From: Solibacteraceae bacterium
GTDB lineage: Bacteria > Acidobacteriota > Terriglobia > Bryobacterales > Bryobacteraceae
Length of the DNA stretch: 42,443 nucleotides
Direction of reading: 5' to 3'
Assembly: GCA_021324015.1 (NCBI GenBank)
Contig: JAJPJX010000103.1
Location: forward strand, 1 to 42,443
Shown: positions 1 to 9,744 of the stretch, in pieces
Layout: each line of letters opens with the position of its first letter
Position numbering within the stretch: position 1 is the first letter of the stretch
Translations under genes and position numbers: made by a program
The notes under the pieces: generated by a model
The model's input: the letters and a program-made list of their open reading frames with translations, nothing else
Database searches by the model: none
What the model was told of the DNA's origin: nothing

Positions 1-1
1 A

Positions 2-982
2 ACGACCCGCGCGGCAATCTCTGTTTACTACCCATTGAACGCGGACCAGGAAGGGGCGGTCCGGCGATACACGGACGAGTTCATCCACAAAACCGTCTCG
101 GTGGTCGGGCAGGCGATGGCGAACCTGGCGCCCGCGAGGCTGGAGTTCCAGCAGGGGCTGGCGGGAATCGCCGTGAACCGCCGCCGCGTGCGGCTGCGCT
201 CTTTGCCGGGTCCGGTCGATCAGGACGTTCCGGTACTGGCGGTATGGGATAGGGGCGCAAATCTGCGCGCCATCGTGGTCGGATACTCCTGCCACGCGAC
301 GGTCCTTTCGGATTACGAGATCAGCGGGGACTGGCCCGGATACGCCCAGGAGGAAATCGAAAGAGCGCACCCGGGAGCAGCCGCTCTATTCGTGCAGGGG
401 TGCGGAGCGGATGCCAATGCCCTGCCCAGGGGCACGGTAGCACTGGCGCAAGCCTATGGCCGAATTCTCGCGGCGGCCGTAGATGAGGTGCTCCGTGGCA
501 AGATGACGCCGCTGGCCGGGCCGATCCGAGCGGCATTCCAGCATGTGGATGTCGCATTCCAAAACCCGCCGGAGCGCCCGGAGCTGGAAAAGATCGCGCA
601 GAGCGGCGACGGAGTAGCGGCAAAGCACGCACGGCGCCTGCTGGACATTCTGGACCGGGATGGGAAGCTGATCGACCGTTACCCGTATCCCGTGCAGGTC
701 TGGCAGCTCGGCCGTGGCCTGAAAATCATCATTCTGGGCGGCGAAGTGGTGGCCGATTACGCGCTCCGCCTCAAGCCTCAGTACGGCGCGGATCGCACGT
801 GGGTCGCCGGTTACTCGAACGACATCTTCGCCTATATCCCTTCGACGCGCGTGCTGCGGGAAGGCGGTTATGAGGGCGGCGAAGCGATGATCGGTGAGGA
901 CTTCCCTGGACCATTCGCCCCCGCAATCGAAGAGACGATTGTAGAGAAGGTACACGACCTCGTGGTACGCACGAATCCTTAA
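2..982 (+). CDS. Neutral/alkaline ceramidase-like hydrolase, 5' end outside window
   Basis: The reading frame is open to the first base of the window, so the N-terminus is missing; the TTG at 35 is only an internal Leu codon. What remains resembles the C-terminal two thirds of the neutral/alkaline non-lysosomal ceramidase family, zinc-dependent amidases that usually work outside the cytoplasm. Visible family-like stretches are VGYSCHATVLSDYEISGDWPG, containing a candidate metal-binding His, and YSNDIFAYIPS near the C-terminus. Many bacterial members have no proven substrate, so ceramide is only a possibility. Two further members of the family lie in this window (15865-17247 and 21549-22925). 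The next gene is convergent, 9 bases away. The family call is fairly safe; the substrate is not. Confidence 0.8.
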   Translation, partial: TTRAAISVYYPLNADQEGAVRRYTDEFIHKTVSVVGQAMANLAPARLEFQQGLAGIAVNRRRVRLRSLPGPVDQDVPVLAVWDRGANLRAIVVGYSCHATVLSDYEISGDWPGYAQEEIERAHPGAAALFVQGCGADANALPRGTVALAQAYGRILAAAVDEVLRGKMTPLAGPIRAAFQHVDVAFQNPPERPELEKIAQSGDGVAAKHARRLLDILDRDGKLIDRYPYPVQVWQLGRGLKIIILGGEVVADYALRLKPQYGADRTWVAGYSNDIFAYIPSTRVLREGGYEGGEAMIGEDFPGPFAPAIEETIVEKVHDLVVRTNP

Positions 983-991
983 GGGCCGCGC

Positions 992-3124
992 TCACGGATG
1001 CCTATCGAGGCGCCGATAGCCGTGCAGTTGTGGGCCGATCACGTTCGAGAACTTGTAGTTGCCGCTGCGGTCTGCATCGATCGTCCAGAACATGGCCCCG
1101 ATCATGCCAGGGTAGCCCCCGGGAGTGCGCAACTTGTACCGCGTCCCGGCAGGAGCCTTTCCGGTGATGATGTAGTCCATTGATTGGCTGACGATGAGCG
1201 GTGTGGTGTCCCCGGTGAGAAAGCCGACGGCAACCTTATCGGCCGGCACCGGCGGAAAAAACTGACCGGGATCGCCTCCGACGTTAAAACCGTGCAGCAG
1301 AAGCTCGGTCATCGCGGCATGGTAATCCACGGAGCCTGGCTGGTAGATCTCTCCGTCGAGGCCCTGGAGTGGCGGCGTATTGTAGTCCTGCACGTCAACG
1401 AACGAGAGGATGTCGCGAATGGCGTGCAGGATGGGCAGGTAGGAGCCGAATTGGCCGCCATAGCTGGGATATCCGGACGGCACCTGCGTGCCCTCCGGCA
1501 CCAGGCTGATCATGAAGCCGGGACCGAAATGATCGCGTAACTGCCGCAGCGCCGAGATGAGATTCACGATAGACGGCGTCGCCGGACGCCGGAAATCCGT
1601 GTCGCCGGGGTCAATGGACAGGGACGGGCTTTCGAAGTCGATATCGATGCCATCAAAGCCGTATTCGGCAACGATGCCCTCTACCGAAGAGACGAAGTTC
1701 GGAACGCGTTTCGGATCTGCGAGCGTGAAGTGCTGGCCGCCGCCGCCCAGCGAGATCATCACCTTCTTGCCCCGGCTCTTCAGCCAGGCGATATCGGCCT
1801 TGAACTGTTGGGGATCCAGTCCGGCGGGGGTGCGGAACTGCATGGTACCTTCCGGCGCATTCCTGTCCGGTGTCGAAAAAGCGACCAGGATGATGTCCCA
1901 CTGCGGCGAGAGTTCGCGCAACGGAATCGTGGACCCCGGGCCTCCGTAACCGGCCCAGTAGCCGATCAACTGATGGCCATTCGGCGGGGCGGTGACCGGT
2001 ACCGGCGGCGCCGCCGGCTCGCGGGACGCCGATGCACCCCCCGAGGCAAAACGTCCACCGCGGGCCGGGCACGGCCTGGCGGGCTCGGGGAGCACCTGCG
2101 AGTCGGGGAAGCTGTAAATGCCGCCGAGACCTTGGGCCGGACCGGTATACCAGGGTAAAAGAGCCACGTTGTACACGTGATAGCTGGCTCCGCTCCCACG
2201 TGCAACGAAGGCTTTGGACGAGGGGAAATTGTTCTTGGGGTTCGCATTCGTGGGTTCGAGGAGGAAGTAACTGGTAGCGATGCCCGTGCCGCCGCACCTA
2301 CCCTGATCTCCGGGGCGCATGGACGCGGGACGCATCCAGGCGGTGAACGTGTTTCCCGGAACCTTAGTGTTTCGGGGCCCGTGAAAGAGGGGGTCATGTA
2401 AAGGATCGTTGATGAACTCCGCGAGCTGCTGGGTGAGCGGCTGCACGTCTCGGTCTTCGACTACCGCGGGCGCCCCACTCAAATACGAACCGAGCACAAA
2501 CGAGTTTCCGGTCGCGGTGTCGATCCCGTGCATTCCCCATGCGCAACACAGAGTAGCATCGCCATCCGTGTAGTATGCCGTGTTGTGAGTCACCGCGATC
2601 ACGAGCTTGCCCTCGTGTTTCGGAACTTGTTTGAAGAGTTCCTTCTGCAAAAACTCGACATCGGCAATCGCCACGGAGGCGCCGGACCTCTTCGAGGTGA
2701 GGACGTAGCCGTAGCCGGCAGGAACGGTAATCGTTACAGGCTTCACCTCCGGCTTGCCGAGCAAGGTGTGCCAGTCCTCGCGATGGGCAAAGGTGGCGCG
2801 GAGCATCGCGTCGGCGTACTGGGTGGCGCCGCCTGAGGGGAAGGCGAAATTCGAGAAGATCGGGGATTGAACGACAAGCGGCACGTCCGGGACCGCATCC
2901 ATGCGGAAAGGCTTGCCGGCGATCTTCTTCGCTTCGAAGGAAAGCGTGACAGGGACAAGAACGGCCGGAATGGTGGTGGTCTTGCCCTGCGCCGGCGCGT
3001 GCCCCACCAGAGTGTAGGGTACCTGCCCGGCGGTGTGCTGAAACGTAGGAACGGAGCCTTGCGCCCGAGCGCAGCGCAGCGCCGAAAAAAGGAGAAGAGG
3101 CAGACAGATCAAGCGGATTCGCAT
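992..3124 (-). CDS. Secreted protein with GH18 chitinase-like catalytic domain
   Basis: A 710-residue exported protein. Residues 1-21 form a signal peptide with a hydrophobic core and an ARA cleavage site before QG. Residues about 25-370 form a domain I do not recognise. A Pro/Ala-rich linker leads into a GH18 TIM barrel from about residue 395 (GYWAGYGG). The barrel has the strand motif KVMISLGGGG and the GH18 signature DGIDIDFE, with D491, D494, D496 and the catalytic acid E498 all present. GH18 enzymes hydrolyse beta-1,4-linked N-acetylglucosamine polymers by substrate-assisted catalysis. Chitin, bacterial or fungal glycans, or glycoprotein glycans are all possible substrates. An intact DxxDxDxE motif argues for an active enzyme. 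The gene is divergent from the deacetylase at 3266, with a shared 141-base spacer. Confidence 0.88.
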   Translation of the reverse strand: MRIRLICLPLLLFSALRCARAQGSVPTFQHTAGQVPYTLVGHAPAQGKTTTIPAVLVPVTLSFEAKKIAGKPFRMDAVPDVPLVVQSPIFSNFAFPSGGATQYADAMLRATFAHREDWHTLLGKPEVKPVTITVPAGYGYVLTSKRSGASVAIADVEFLQKELFKQVPKHEGKLVIAVTHNTAYYTDGDATLCCAWGMHGIDTATGNSFVLGSYLSGAPAVVEDRDVQPLTQQLAEFINDPLHDPLFHGPRNTKVPGNTFTAWMRPASMRPGDQGRCGGTGIATSYFLLEPTNANPKNNFPSSKAFVARGSGASYHVYNVALLPWYTGPAQGLGGIYSFPDSQVLPEPARPCPARGGRFASGGASASREPAAPPVPVTAPPNGHQLIGYWAGYGGPGSTIPLRELSPQWDIILVAFSTPDRNAPEGTMQFRTPAGLDPQQFKADIAWLKSRGKKVMISLGGGGQHFTLADPKRVPNFVSSVEGIVAEYGFDGIDIDFESPSLSIDPGDTDFRRPATPSIVNLISALRQLRDHFGPGFMISLVPEGTQVPSGYPSYGGQFGSYLPILHAIRDILSFVDVQDYNTPPLQGLDGEIYQPGSVDYHAAMTELLLHGFNVGGDPGQFFPPVPADKVAVGFLTGDTTPLIVSQSMDYIITGKAPAGTRYKLRTPGGYPGMIGAMFWTIDADRSGNYKFSNVIGPQLHGYRRLDRHP

Positions 3125-3265
3125 GAGCCGCGTCCCGGACCCATGTTACCGGAACGAAACCCCCGCGACCAGCCTCGCGCCCGGCGCTGTCCGGCCAAAC
3201 TTGTCTTCCGGCCGCGAACAGGTTAACAATGTGGCTTCACTGCAGCATGGAAAGAGAGGATCCGT

Positions 3266-4237
3266 ATGCATCGAAGGCAGTTTTTGGGGTCGGCGGCGGC
3301 GATGGCGCAATCTGCGCAAATTCCGCTCCCGCCGGCCGATGAGAAAGCGTTGAGTGGCGCCGGGGAGGTTTCCTACAACGTCCACGTCACGATCGAACGG
3401 AAACGGCCGGGCAAGCCGCATAAGGGGAAGGTCCTGGCCGCGATTCAGCCGCATTGCGACGACATCCCCATCTTTGCCGGCGGGACGGTGCTGAAACTCA
3501 TCGACGAAGGCTATGAAGGGATCCTGATCACGGTCTCCGATGATGCGATGGCCGGAGACGGAGTCGGAAACGGGGAAGTGGCGGCGAAGAACGAACAGGA
3601 CACCCGGGAAGTGGCGCGGCGGCTCGGATTGCGGGAAGCCATCTTCCTCAACTATCCCAACCACAATCTGGACGCGTGGCCGATTGTCGAGATGCGGGCC
3701 AGGCTGGTTTTTCTCTTCCGGTATTTCAAAGTGGATACCGTGATTGTGTACGATCCGAGCGGCCTCTACGAGCGCAACCCCGATCATTATGTAACCGCTC
3801 GCGCCGTGGAATGGGCGGCGGGGATCTGCGCGATGAAGTGGGATTATCCGGAGTTCGGGCTGGCCGGAGTGAAGCCCCACCCGGTGTCGGAACGATACTA
3901 TTTCGCGCGCGGACCGCAACTCGTCAACCGGGTAGTGGACATCGGCGACTATATCGACCAGAAGGTGTGGGTCAACCTGGCCAACGTGACGCAAGGCCCC
4001 GCCGGCAACACCGGCGAGCGGTTGTGGAAGAAACTGGCTGCACAAGGGAAGCGGCTGCCGCTGCTGGGAAATGACGCCGAAACAGCGAACCGGCAATACA
4101 CCAAGTACTTCGCGCTGAGCCGGGACCGGGCCCGAGGTGTGGCCCACAATCTGCAGTGGGCAGAAGACTTTCATTACATCGGGCCGGCCGGGTCGGAGTG
4201 GGACAGCTACATTGCCCAAAACGCCGTTCCGCTATAG
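3266..4237 (+). CDS. PIG-L (LmbE) family deacetylase
   Basis: This 323-residue protein belongs to the PIG-L/LmbE family of zinc-dependent N-deacetylases, which act mostly on N-acetylglucosamine-containing substrates. The metal motif PHCDD (the family's PHxDD) sits after the first beta strand, and a third ligand is likely in NPDHYV, where the family usually has HPDH. The N-terminus (MHRRQFLGSAAAMAQS) resembles a short Tat-type leader, so the enzyme may be exported; the twin-arginine motif is weak. The ATG at 3266 follows a good Shine-Dalgarno, GAGAGGA. It is divergent from the GH18 gene, so a shared GlcNAc-related role is attractive but inferred. It converges with the lipoprotein gene at 4283. 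Confidence 0.85.
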   Translation: MHRRQFLGSAAAMAQSAQIPLPPADEKALSGAGEVSYNVHVTIERKRPGKPHKGKVLAAIQPHCDDIPIFAGGTVLKLIDEGYEGILITVSDDAMAGDGVGNGEVAAKNEQDTREVARRLGLREAIFLNYPNHNLDAWPIVEMRARLVFLFRYFKVDTVIVYDPSGLYERNPDHYVTARAVEWAAGICAMKWDYPEFGLAGVKPHPVSERYYFARGPQLVNRVVDIGDYIDQKVWVNLANVTQGPAGNTGERLWKKLAAQGKRLPLLGNDAETANRQYTKYFALSRDRARGVAHNLQWAEDFHYIGPAGSEWDSYIAQNAVPL

Positions 4238-4282
4238 CCAAGGCGGGCAGGTTCAGCTGGTACGGTTTGTCGTTCCTTTGGG

Positions 4283-7240
4283 TCAGTTCTGCGGTTTGGC
4301 AAACAGCAGCCAACCCAGATCGGCGGGATTGTCGGCTCCCAGCGCCAGGCGGGGCGTAAGGGGATTCTGGGGGCGCCAGGCGCTGGCGCCGGCGGCCATT
4401 CGCTGAACCCGGACATCCACTCGAACCGGGTGCCACTGCTCCGCACTAAGCCCGATATTCGCCAGAGGAATGCGCACCACGGCACGCCACTCGCCGGGTG
4501 CGATCGCAATCCGCCCCTCAGCACTTTGCGGGGCCACCTGGTCGGGCAGTTCCGCGCGGTTTTCGGCGCCCGGCATGAAGACGAAATGCTTGCACGGCCA
4601 CAGCCGCCGCGGCTCGACCTTCACCAGGATGCTCGATAGTGGCGGTGCCGCGGGGGACCCGCCGGCGCTTTCCTTTCCCGAGACGATCACGTATAGCGTC
4701 TTGGCGTCGTAGCTTGCTCCCCACCGGACCGCCGAACTCTCCGGTGCATAGGTGCAGGCCTCCCAGCGCAGACTCGAAGGCGGGGTGAGTTCGGGGCTCG
4801 ACCATACGGAGCCGTCGGAAGGGACGGCATAGGCCACCGCCCCATTCGGTTGTTTGCCGGTGTACTCGGGGAACAGGTCTTTCCCGTCTCGGATGAGCCT
4901 CTCCACTTCCGGAATATCCCTGTCGAGCACCATGCGCAATTGCTGCATGCGCCACCGGATCCTTTCCGGGTAGTATTTGTAGCCTTCCGCCTCGGAATGA
5001 AAGCCCAGGCGGGAATCCCTCTCGCACAGCGCCAGCAGATCTTCATCGCCCCGCAATTCCTCGCGGACGATGTCGCCCAATTGCTTCAGCATTTCCAGGC
5101 GCCTCATTCCTTCCGCACGCAGCATCTTTTCCCGGAGGCTGTAAAAACGCAGGATGTTGTATCCGCTTCGGAACTGGATGCCAAGCGCTCGGGCCACGCC
5201 GATATCCAGCAAGCGGTCTGGCTGGCCCTCAAAGGAAGGCTCCAGGCCGCGCAGAATTTCCACACCGCGATCCCAGGCCGTAGTCATGCGCCTGGCAAGC
5301 TCGACCGTTTCGTCCAGTGTCAGCACCTCTTTGATGCATTCGCCGATCCGGTCGCCGCTGGGCGGCCACGGTGCGCGGGTGGTGGTGGAAGCCAGGAGCC
5401 ACGTCGGCGCCAGTGGCGCATCCTCGGGCTTCAGCAGGAGCGGCCAGACGGGACCGTCGTGCATCGGGCCGTAGTATTGAAACAGGTTGGTGAGCGGGTA
5501 ATTCTGGTAGCCGGCCGCGAAATCTTTCCAGGCCTCCACCACCGCGGCGGAATGGTCCTTTCCCCAGTAGAGGGAGGCAAGTTGGCTCAAAAAGGCGTTT
5601 TCGTCCTCCGGAAAAGGCTCGAACGAGAGTTCGCCGGCGGCCTGGTTCATCAGCCCCGGATAATTGCCGAAGTACCAGCACAGCATCGAGTGAGAGACGC
5701 CCAGGCGCCGCATGCCTGCGAATTTCCGGTAGAGTAGCGACGGCACCGGCACGTACGGAACGGTGGCCACTTCGTGCGAATTGCCGGTTTGGATCTTCGC
5801 GGAGGTCGGCGTGCGGTTCTCGCGCGCGATCCGGGCGATGCGCTCGAACCTCGGGCTCGGCCCGGGGGCGGAGATCCAGTAGTCCCCGCCGACCAGTTCC
5901 TTGCCGAATTCAGTCCGGCGCACCCCGGATTCGAAGTTGAACTGTAGGATCACTCCTTTGGGGGTGTGAGCAGGGATCTCGTAGACCCAATCCGCCAGGC
6001 CTTCCCGGAACGCTCCGCGTGCCTGTGGCATGTACAGCCAACTGATCAGTTCCGCGCCGGGTGCGGCATCGTGCATGCCTCGCTCCATGGCCGAGAGAGA
6101 CGCGTACAGGATTTCCCAGGGAGCTTTCCGGGAACAGCGGGGGCAGGCGATCCGGCCCCCGCCGACAGCCGAGAGCGCGCTCAGGCAGGTGGTCGGCCGC
6201 TCGCCGTGGGAAATGTTGATCAGGCCGCCCAGTTCCGGCAACGCCTGGAAGATTTGATGGACCGACTCGTAAAGATACTTCCGGGCGGCTTCGCTGCTGG
6301 GACAGAAGTAGCGCTTTCCGCCGCTCAGGGCGGCGCCGGCCAGTTCCGGATACTGCACCAGAACCGGGCTGTCCGCGTCCCAGGCGTGCGGCTCGATGGA
6401 GAAAATGTAGGTGCGGATGCCGTAACGCAGACAGGCTGCTACCGTGCGCCGGAGCTTAGCAAGCCGTCTTTCGGCATCGCGCCCGGCTTTCGGTGTGAAG
6501 GAGGTCGAACAGAGGTCCTGAAATTCGACCGTCAGCCACAGACCGTTGATGCCTTCGTGTGCCAGGCGGTTCAGATATTGCTCCGGATAGTAATCCACGT
6601 CGTCCATCAGCTCATCGCGCATCTTTGGGGGCCGCTTGATGGGACCGAAAAAACAGCGTGAAATGCGGCGGCGGATGAAAGGACGCCGCTCCACTTTGCC
6701 CAACGGCAGAAATGGACCGCGCCGGCGCAGCATTTCGTCCTCGATGTAGAAAATCCCGCGCCGTATGCCTTCGGTGTCGGCGGCAAGAATGCGGCAGGCT
6801 TGCTTGCCCACCTCCACGCGGAACGTTTCATCCCCAAGGTTCGGCACGTAGCCGGTCTCGATCACATACGCGCCGTTCTCGCTCGATACGCCTCCGGCGG
6901 AAAGGAATTGGCGCAAATCGTCGTACGCCGTTTGCAGGCGACCTTTTGGATCTGTAAACCTGGAAACCAGGCCCACGCCCCCGGACAAAACGGCTTCCTG
7001 CGGCCCGGGAGAGCTTTTCGCCCACACGTGCCGCGTCCACATGGGCGCTTTCAGGTCCTGCGTAAACTTCCAGCGATCCTCACCCGGCTGAGGCGGTACG
7101 TCCTTCCAGCCGGCGGTGTTTGTGATGGCGCGGGTTTTGGCAACGTCGGGCGTGCGTCCGCAACCAGAAGCCAGAATCAGGACAACGAGAAGGGGGCAGA
7201 GGCCAGACCGTTCCAGAACAGGATATCGCTGACGGAACAT
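4283..7240 (-). CDS. Large lipoprotein with hexosaminidase-like TIM barrel and C-terminal CBM9-like domain
   Basis: A 985-residue protein beginning with a lipoprotein signal; the lipobox LASGC places the lipidated cysteine at C27, so the mature protein should be membrane-anchored and exported. Residues about 80-170 resemble the alpha/beta domain that precedes GH20 and GH67 barrels (an IEDEMLRRRGPFLPLG stretch). Residues about 185-560 look like a TIM barrel. About residues 835-980 resemble a CBM9-type carbohydrate-binding sandwich (RWGASYDAKTLYVIVSG). I cannot identify a clear GH20 Asp-Glu pair, so the catalytic residues are undetermined. A polysaccharide-active exoglycosidase is the best guess. 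It is divergent from the amidohydrolase at 7345 across about 100 bases. Confidence 0.75.
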   Translation of the reverse strand: MFRQRYPVLERSGLCPLLVVLILASGCGRTPDVAKTRAITNTAGWKDVPPQPGEDRWKFTQDLKAPMWTRHVWAKSSPGPQEAVLSGGVGLVSRFTDPKGRLQTAYDDLRQFLSAGGVSSENGAYVIETGYVPNLGDETFRVEVGKQACRILAADTEGIRRGIFYIEDEMLRRRGPFLPLGKVERRPFIRRRISRCFFGPIKRPPKMRDELMDDVDYYPEQYLNRLAHEGINGLWLTVEFQDLCSTSFTPKAGRDAERRLAKLRRTVAACLRYGIRTYIFSIEPHAWDADSPVLVQYPELAGAALSGGKRYFCPSSEAARKYLYESVHQIFQALPELGGLINISHGERPTTCLSALSAVGGGRIACPRCSRKAPWEILYASLSAMERGMHDAAPGAELISWLYMPQARGAFREGLADWVYEIPAHTPKGVILQFNFESGVRRTEFGKELVGGDYWISAPGPSPRFERIARIARENRTPTSAKIQTGNSHEVATVPYVPVPSLLYRKFAGMRRLGVSHSMLCWYFGNYPGLMNQAAGELSFEPFPEDENAFLSQLASLYWGKDHSAAVVEAWKDFAAGYQNYPLTNLFQYYGPMHDGPVWPLLLKPEDAPLAPTWLLASTTTRAPWPPSGDRIGECIKEVLTLDETVELARRMTTAWDRGVEILRGLEPSFEGQPDRLLDIGVARALGIQFRSGYNILRFYSLREKMLRAEGMRRLEMLKQLGDIVREELRGDEDLLALCERDSRLGFHSEAEGYKYYPERIRWRMQQLRMVLDRDIPEVERLIRDGKDLFPEYTGKQPNGAVAYAVPSDGSVWSSPELTPPSSLRWEACTYAPESSAVRWGASYDAKTLYVIVSGKESAGGSPAAPPLSSILVKVEPRRLWPCKHFVFMPGAENRAELPDQVAPQSAEGRIAIAPGEWRAVVRIPLANIGLSAEQWHPVRVDVRVQRMAAGASAWRPQNPLTPRLALGADNPADLGWLLFAKPQN

Positions 7241-7344
7241 CTCCCGGATGATACCAGACGCCTGGGACCAGGACGGCGCAGTTGAGCACTATTGATTACT
7301 ACTTCTGGCGCCGGGAGGCGGCGCTGGTCTATGCTTGGGGAGAC

Positions 7345-8268
7345 ATGAGGCAAAACAAGTGGTCGCGCAGAGAGTGGCTGGCGGGAGCGACGGCGGCCGC
7401 GGCGCTGGGCGCGCCACAAGGAAAGAAATCGGCCATGACAGACCAAGGTTACATCGACGCGCACGTGCACGTGTGGACGCCGGACACGCAGCGCTATCCC
7501 CGGCCGCGGAACGAACAGTATGCGCCGACGAGCTTTACACCGGAGGAACTGTTGGCGCACGCCCGGCCTTGCGGCGTCACGCGGGTGGTGCTTATCCAGA
7601 TGAGCTTTTACGGCACCGACAACCGGTACATGCTGGACGCGATCGCGCACTACCCGGGGGTGTTTTCGGGAGTGGGCATCGTGGACCACAACGCCCCCGG
7701 CGTGGCGGACGAGATGCGGCGGCTGAAGCGGCTCGGGGTACGCGGATTCCGCATCACGCCGGGAGGCCAGCCGCAGACCTGGCTGGACGCGCCGGGGATG
7801 GCCGCCATGTGGAAGTGCGGGGCCGAAGAGCGCATGGCCATGTGCCCCCTGGTAGATTCGGACGCCCTGGCTGCCATCGGACGGATGTGCGCGCGGCATC
7901 CGGAGACGCCAGTGGTGATCGACCACCTGGCGCGCATCGGCGCGGACGGGCAAATCCGCGACGCGGCCGTCCGGCAACTCTGCGACCTGGCGCGTCACAC
8001 ACAGGTGCACGTGAAGGTCTCGGCGTTCTACGCGCTAGGCAAGAAGCAGTATCCCTACACGGACCTGGCGGGCTTGATCCAAAGGGTGCTGGAGGCATAC
8101 GGCCCTGAGCGGCTGATGTGGGCCACCGACTGTCCCTTCCAGGTGCAGAACGGGCACACCTACGCCGGATCGCTGGAGCTGGTGCGCGACCGGCTGGATT
8201 TCCTTTCCGCCCACGACCGGGAGTGGCTGCTGCGGGGCACCGCAGCGCGGGTGTTTTTCGCGGCGTAG
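7345..8268 (+). CDS. Tat-exported amidohydrolase (amidohydrolase-2 type)
   Basis: A metal-dependent amidohydrolase of the PF04909 type, which includes lactonases such as L-fuconolactonase and 2-pyrone-4,6-dicarboxylate hydrolase. The start was moved to the ATG at 7345: it follows GGGGAGA at good spacing and exposes a Tat leader (RREWLAGATAAAALGAP), whereas the upstream TTG at 7282 adds residues unlike a signal. The metal-binding HxH is in DAHVHVWTPD, a later His is in VIDHLARIG, and the terminal Asp is in MWATDCPF. Length, about 307 residues, fits the family. Export of such an enzyme is common in Acidobacteriota and Planctomycetes. The substrate is unknown; a sugar lactone is plausible given the neighbouring glycan-active genes. 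Confidence 0.85.
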   Translation: MRQNKWSRREWLAGATAAAALGAPQGKKSAMTDQGYIDAHVHVWTPDTQRYPRPRNEQYAPTSFTPEELLAHARPCGVTRVVLIQMSFYGTDNRYMLDAIAHYPGVFSGVGIVDHNAPGVADEMRRLKRLGVRGFRITPGGQPQTWLDAPGMAAMWKCGAEERMAMCPLVDSDALAAIGRMCARHPETPVVIDHLARIGADGQIRDAAVRQLCDLARHTQVHVKVSAFYALGKKQYPYTDLAGLIQRVLEAYGPERLMWATDCPFQVQNGHTYAGSLELVRDRLDFLSAHDREWLLRGTAARVFFAA

Positions 8269-8300
8269 CGCCGCGGCCGTGCTATAGAATAAAGCCACCC

Positions 8301-8774
8301 GTGCGAACCATTTCGAAAAAGACCAAGTACGGTTTGCAGGCCCTGATCGCGCTGAGCCGGCGGTATGGCGAGGGCCCCGTGCTCATCGCGACCATTGCCA
8401 GGGAGGAAAGCATCCCGCTGAAGTTCCTGGAGCTGATTCTGCTGGAGCTGCGCAATGCGGGCGTGGTGGAGAGCCGCAAGGGCAGGCACGGCGGCTATCA
8501 GCTCAGCCGGCCTCCGTCGCAGATTACCATGGGGTCGGCGATTCGGAAGATGGAGGGGCCGCTCGCGCCGCTGCCCTGCGCCAGCGAGACGGCCTTCAGG
8601 CCGTGCGAGGAATGCCGGGACGTGGAGCGGTGTGGCACGCGCATCGTGATGCGGAAGGTGCGGGACGCCATCGCCAACATCCTGGACACTACCACGCTGG
8701 CGGACGTGGTGCGACAAGTAGACGAAGCCCGGCAGGCCGGAGAGAAACGGCCTGTCCTGATTCCCGATCTGTGA
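8301..8774 (+). CDS. Rrf2 family transcriptional regulator
   Basis: A 157-residue winged-helix regulator of the Rrf2 family (IscR, CymR, NsrR). The start is the GTG at 8301: the protein then begins VRTISKKTKYGLQAL, the usual Rrf2 N-terminus, and the 61 codons upstream in the same frame are not Rrf2-like. The wing motif RKGRHGGYQLSRPP is present. Four cysteines, C93, C102, C105 and C111, lie where cluster-binding members carry ligands, so an Fe-S cofactor is possible. The gene faces cysteine synthase (8782-9732), recalling CymR control of cysteine genes, although CymR itself lacks cluster cysteines. There is no clear Shine-Dalgarno; TATAGAAT lies 12 bases before the GTG, so the transcript may be nearly leaderless. 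Confidence 0.88.
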   Translation: MRTISKKTKYGLQALIALSRRYGEGPVLIATIAREESIPLKFLELILLELRNAGVVESRKGRHGGYQLSRPPSQITMGSAIRKMEGPLAPLPCASETAFRPCEECRDVERCGTRIVMRKVRDAIANILDTTTLADVVRQVDEARQAGEKRPVLIPDL

Positions 8775-8781
8775 CCACCGG

Positions 8782-9732
8782 CTACACCAGGCCGTCGAAG
8801 AGCACCGAGCTCAGGTAGCGCTCTCCCGAATCCGGGAGGATCGTGACGATGGTTTTGCCGGCGAACTCCGGGCTGCGGGCCAGCCGCAGCGCCACGGCGG
8901 CGGCGGCTCCGCAGGAGATGCCGCTGAGAATTCCTTCCTCGCGCGCCAGCCGGCGGGCGGTTTCTAGAGCCTCGTCATCGGTGATCTGCTCGACGCGATC
9001 CACCACCGAGAGGTCCAGCGTATCGGGGATGAACCCGGCTCCGAGCCCCTGGATTTTGTGTGGTCCGGGCTTGAGCGGCTGGCCCGCGAGACGCTGTGTG
9101 ATCACCGGGCTGGCCACCGGTTCCACCGCCACCGAGAGGATGTCCTTGCCCTTGACCTGCTTGATGTATCGGGAGACGCCGGTGATGGTGCCGCCCGTGC
9201 CCACGCCGGAGACCAGCACGTCAATCGAGCCATCGGTATCGTCCCAGATCTCCGGCCCGGTGGTGCGGAAATGGATATCCGGGTTGGCCGGGTTCTGGAA
9301 CTGTTGCAGCAGCACGTAACGTTTCGGGTCCGACTGCTGGATTTCCTCGGCCCGGGCGATAGCGCCCTTCATGCCCAGCGGGCCTTCGGTGAGAATCAGG
9401 TTGGCGCCGAAGGCTTTGAGCACCTTGCGGCGTTCGAGCGACATGGTCTCTGGCATGGTCAGGGTGATGGGATACCCGCGGGAGGCGGCCACAAAAGCCA
9501 GCGCGATGCCCGTGTTGCCACTCGTCGGCTCGACGATTTCACAGCCGGGCCGCAACACGCCCCGCTTCTCCGCGTCCCACACCATGGAGGCGCCGATGCG
9601 GCACTTCACCGAATACGCGGGGTTGCGGCCCTCGATCTTGGCCAGCACGGTGGCCGGGCATTGCCGGGCGAGCCGTCCCAGTTTCACCAGCGGCGTCCGC
9701 CCGATGCTCAGCGAATTGTCTTCGAAAATCAT
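8782..9732 (-). CDS. cysK: Cysteine synthase A (O-acetylserine sulfhydrylase)
   Basis: The 316-residue product is a PLP-dependent O-acetylserine sulfhydrylase, which makes cysteine from O-acetylserine and sulfide in the cytoplasm. The sequence follows the enterobacterial CysK pattern closely: the PLP lysine K43 in [11 protein letters not shown], the substrate loop [11 protein letters not shown], the stretch [20 protein letters not shown], the phosphate-binding loop GTGGTITG and [10 protein letters not shown] near the end. Length is normal. It converges with the Rrf2 gene, 7 bases away, which may sense cysteine or sulfide status. A sulfatase gene starting at 11121 reads toward it on the same strand; only 12 bases separate the sulfatase stop from the cysK start, so co-transcription of sulfate-ester release and sulfur assimilation is possible. 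Confidence 0.95.
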   Translation of the reverse strand: MIFEDNSLSIGRTPLVKLGRLARQCPATVLAKIEGRNPAYSVKCRIGASMVWDAEKRGVLRPGCEIVEPTSGNTGIALAFVAASRGYPITLTMPETMSLERRKVLKAFGANLILTEGPLGMKGAIARAEEIQQSDPKRYVLLQQFQNPANPDIHFRTTGPEIWDDTDGSIDVLVSGVGTGGTITGVSRYIKQVKGKDILSVAVEPVASPVITQRLAGQPLKPGPHKIQGLGAGFIPDTLDLSVVDRVEQITDDEALETARRLAREEGILSGISCGAAAAVALRLARSPEFAGKTIVTILPDSGERYLSSVLFDGLV

Positions 9733-9744
9733 GCGTCGTTCTCC

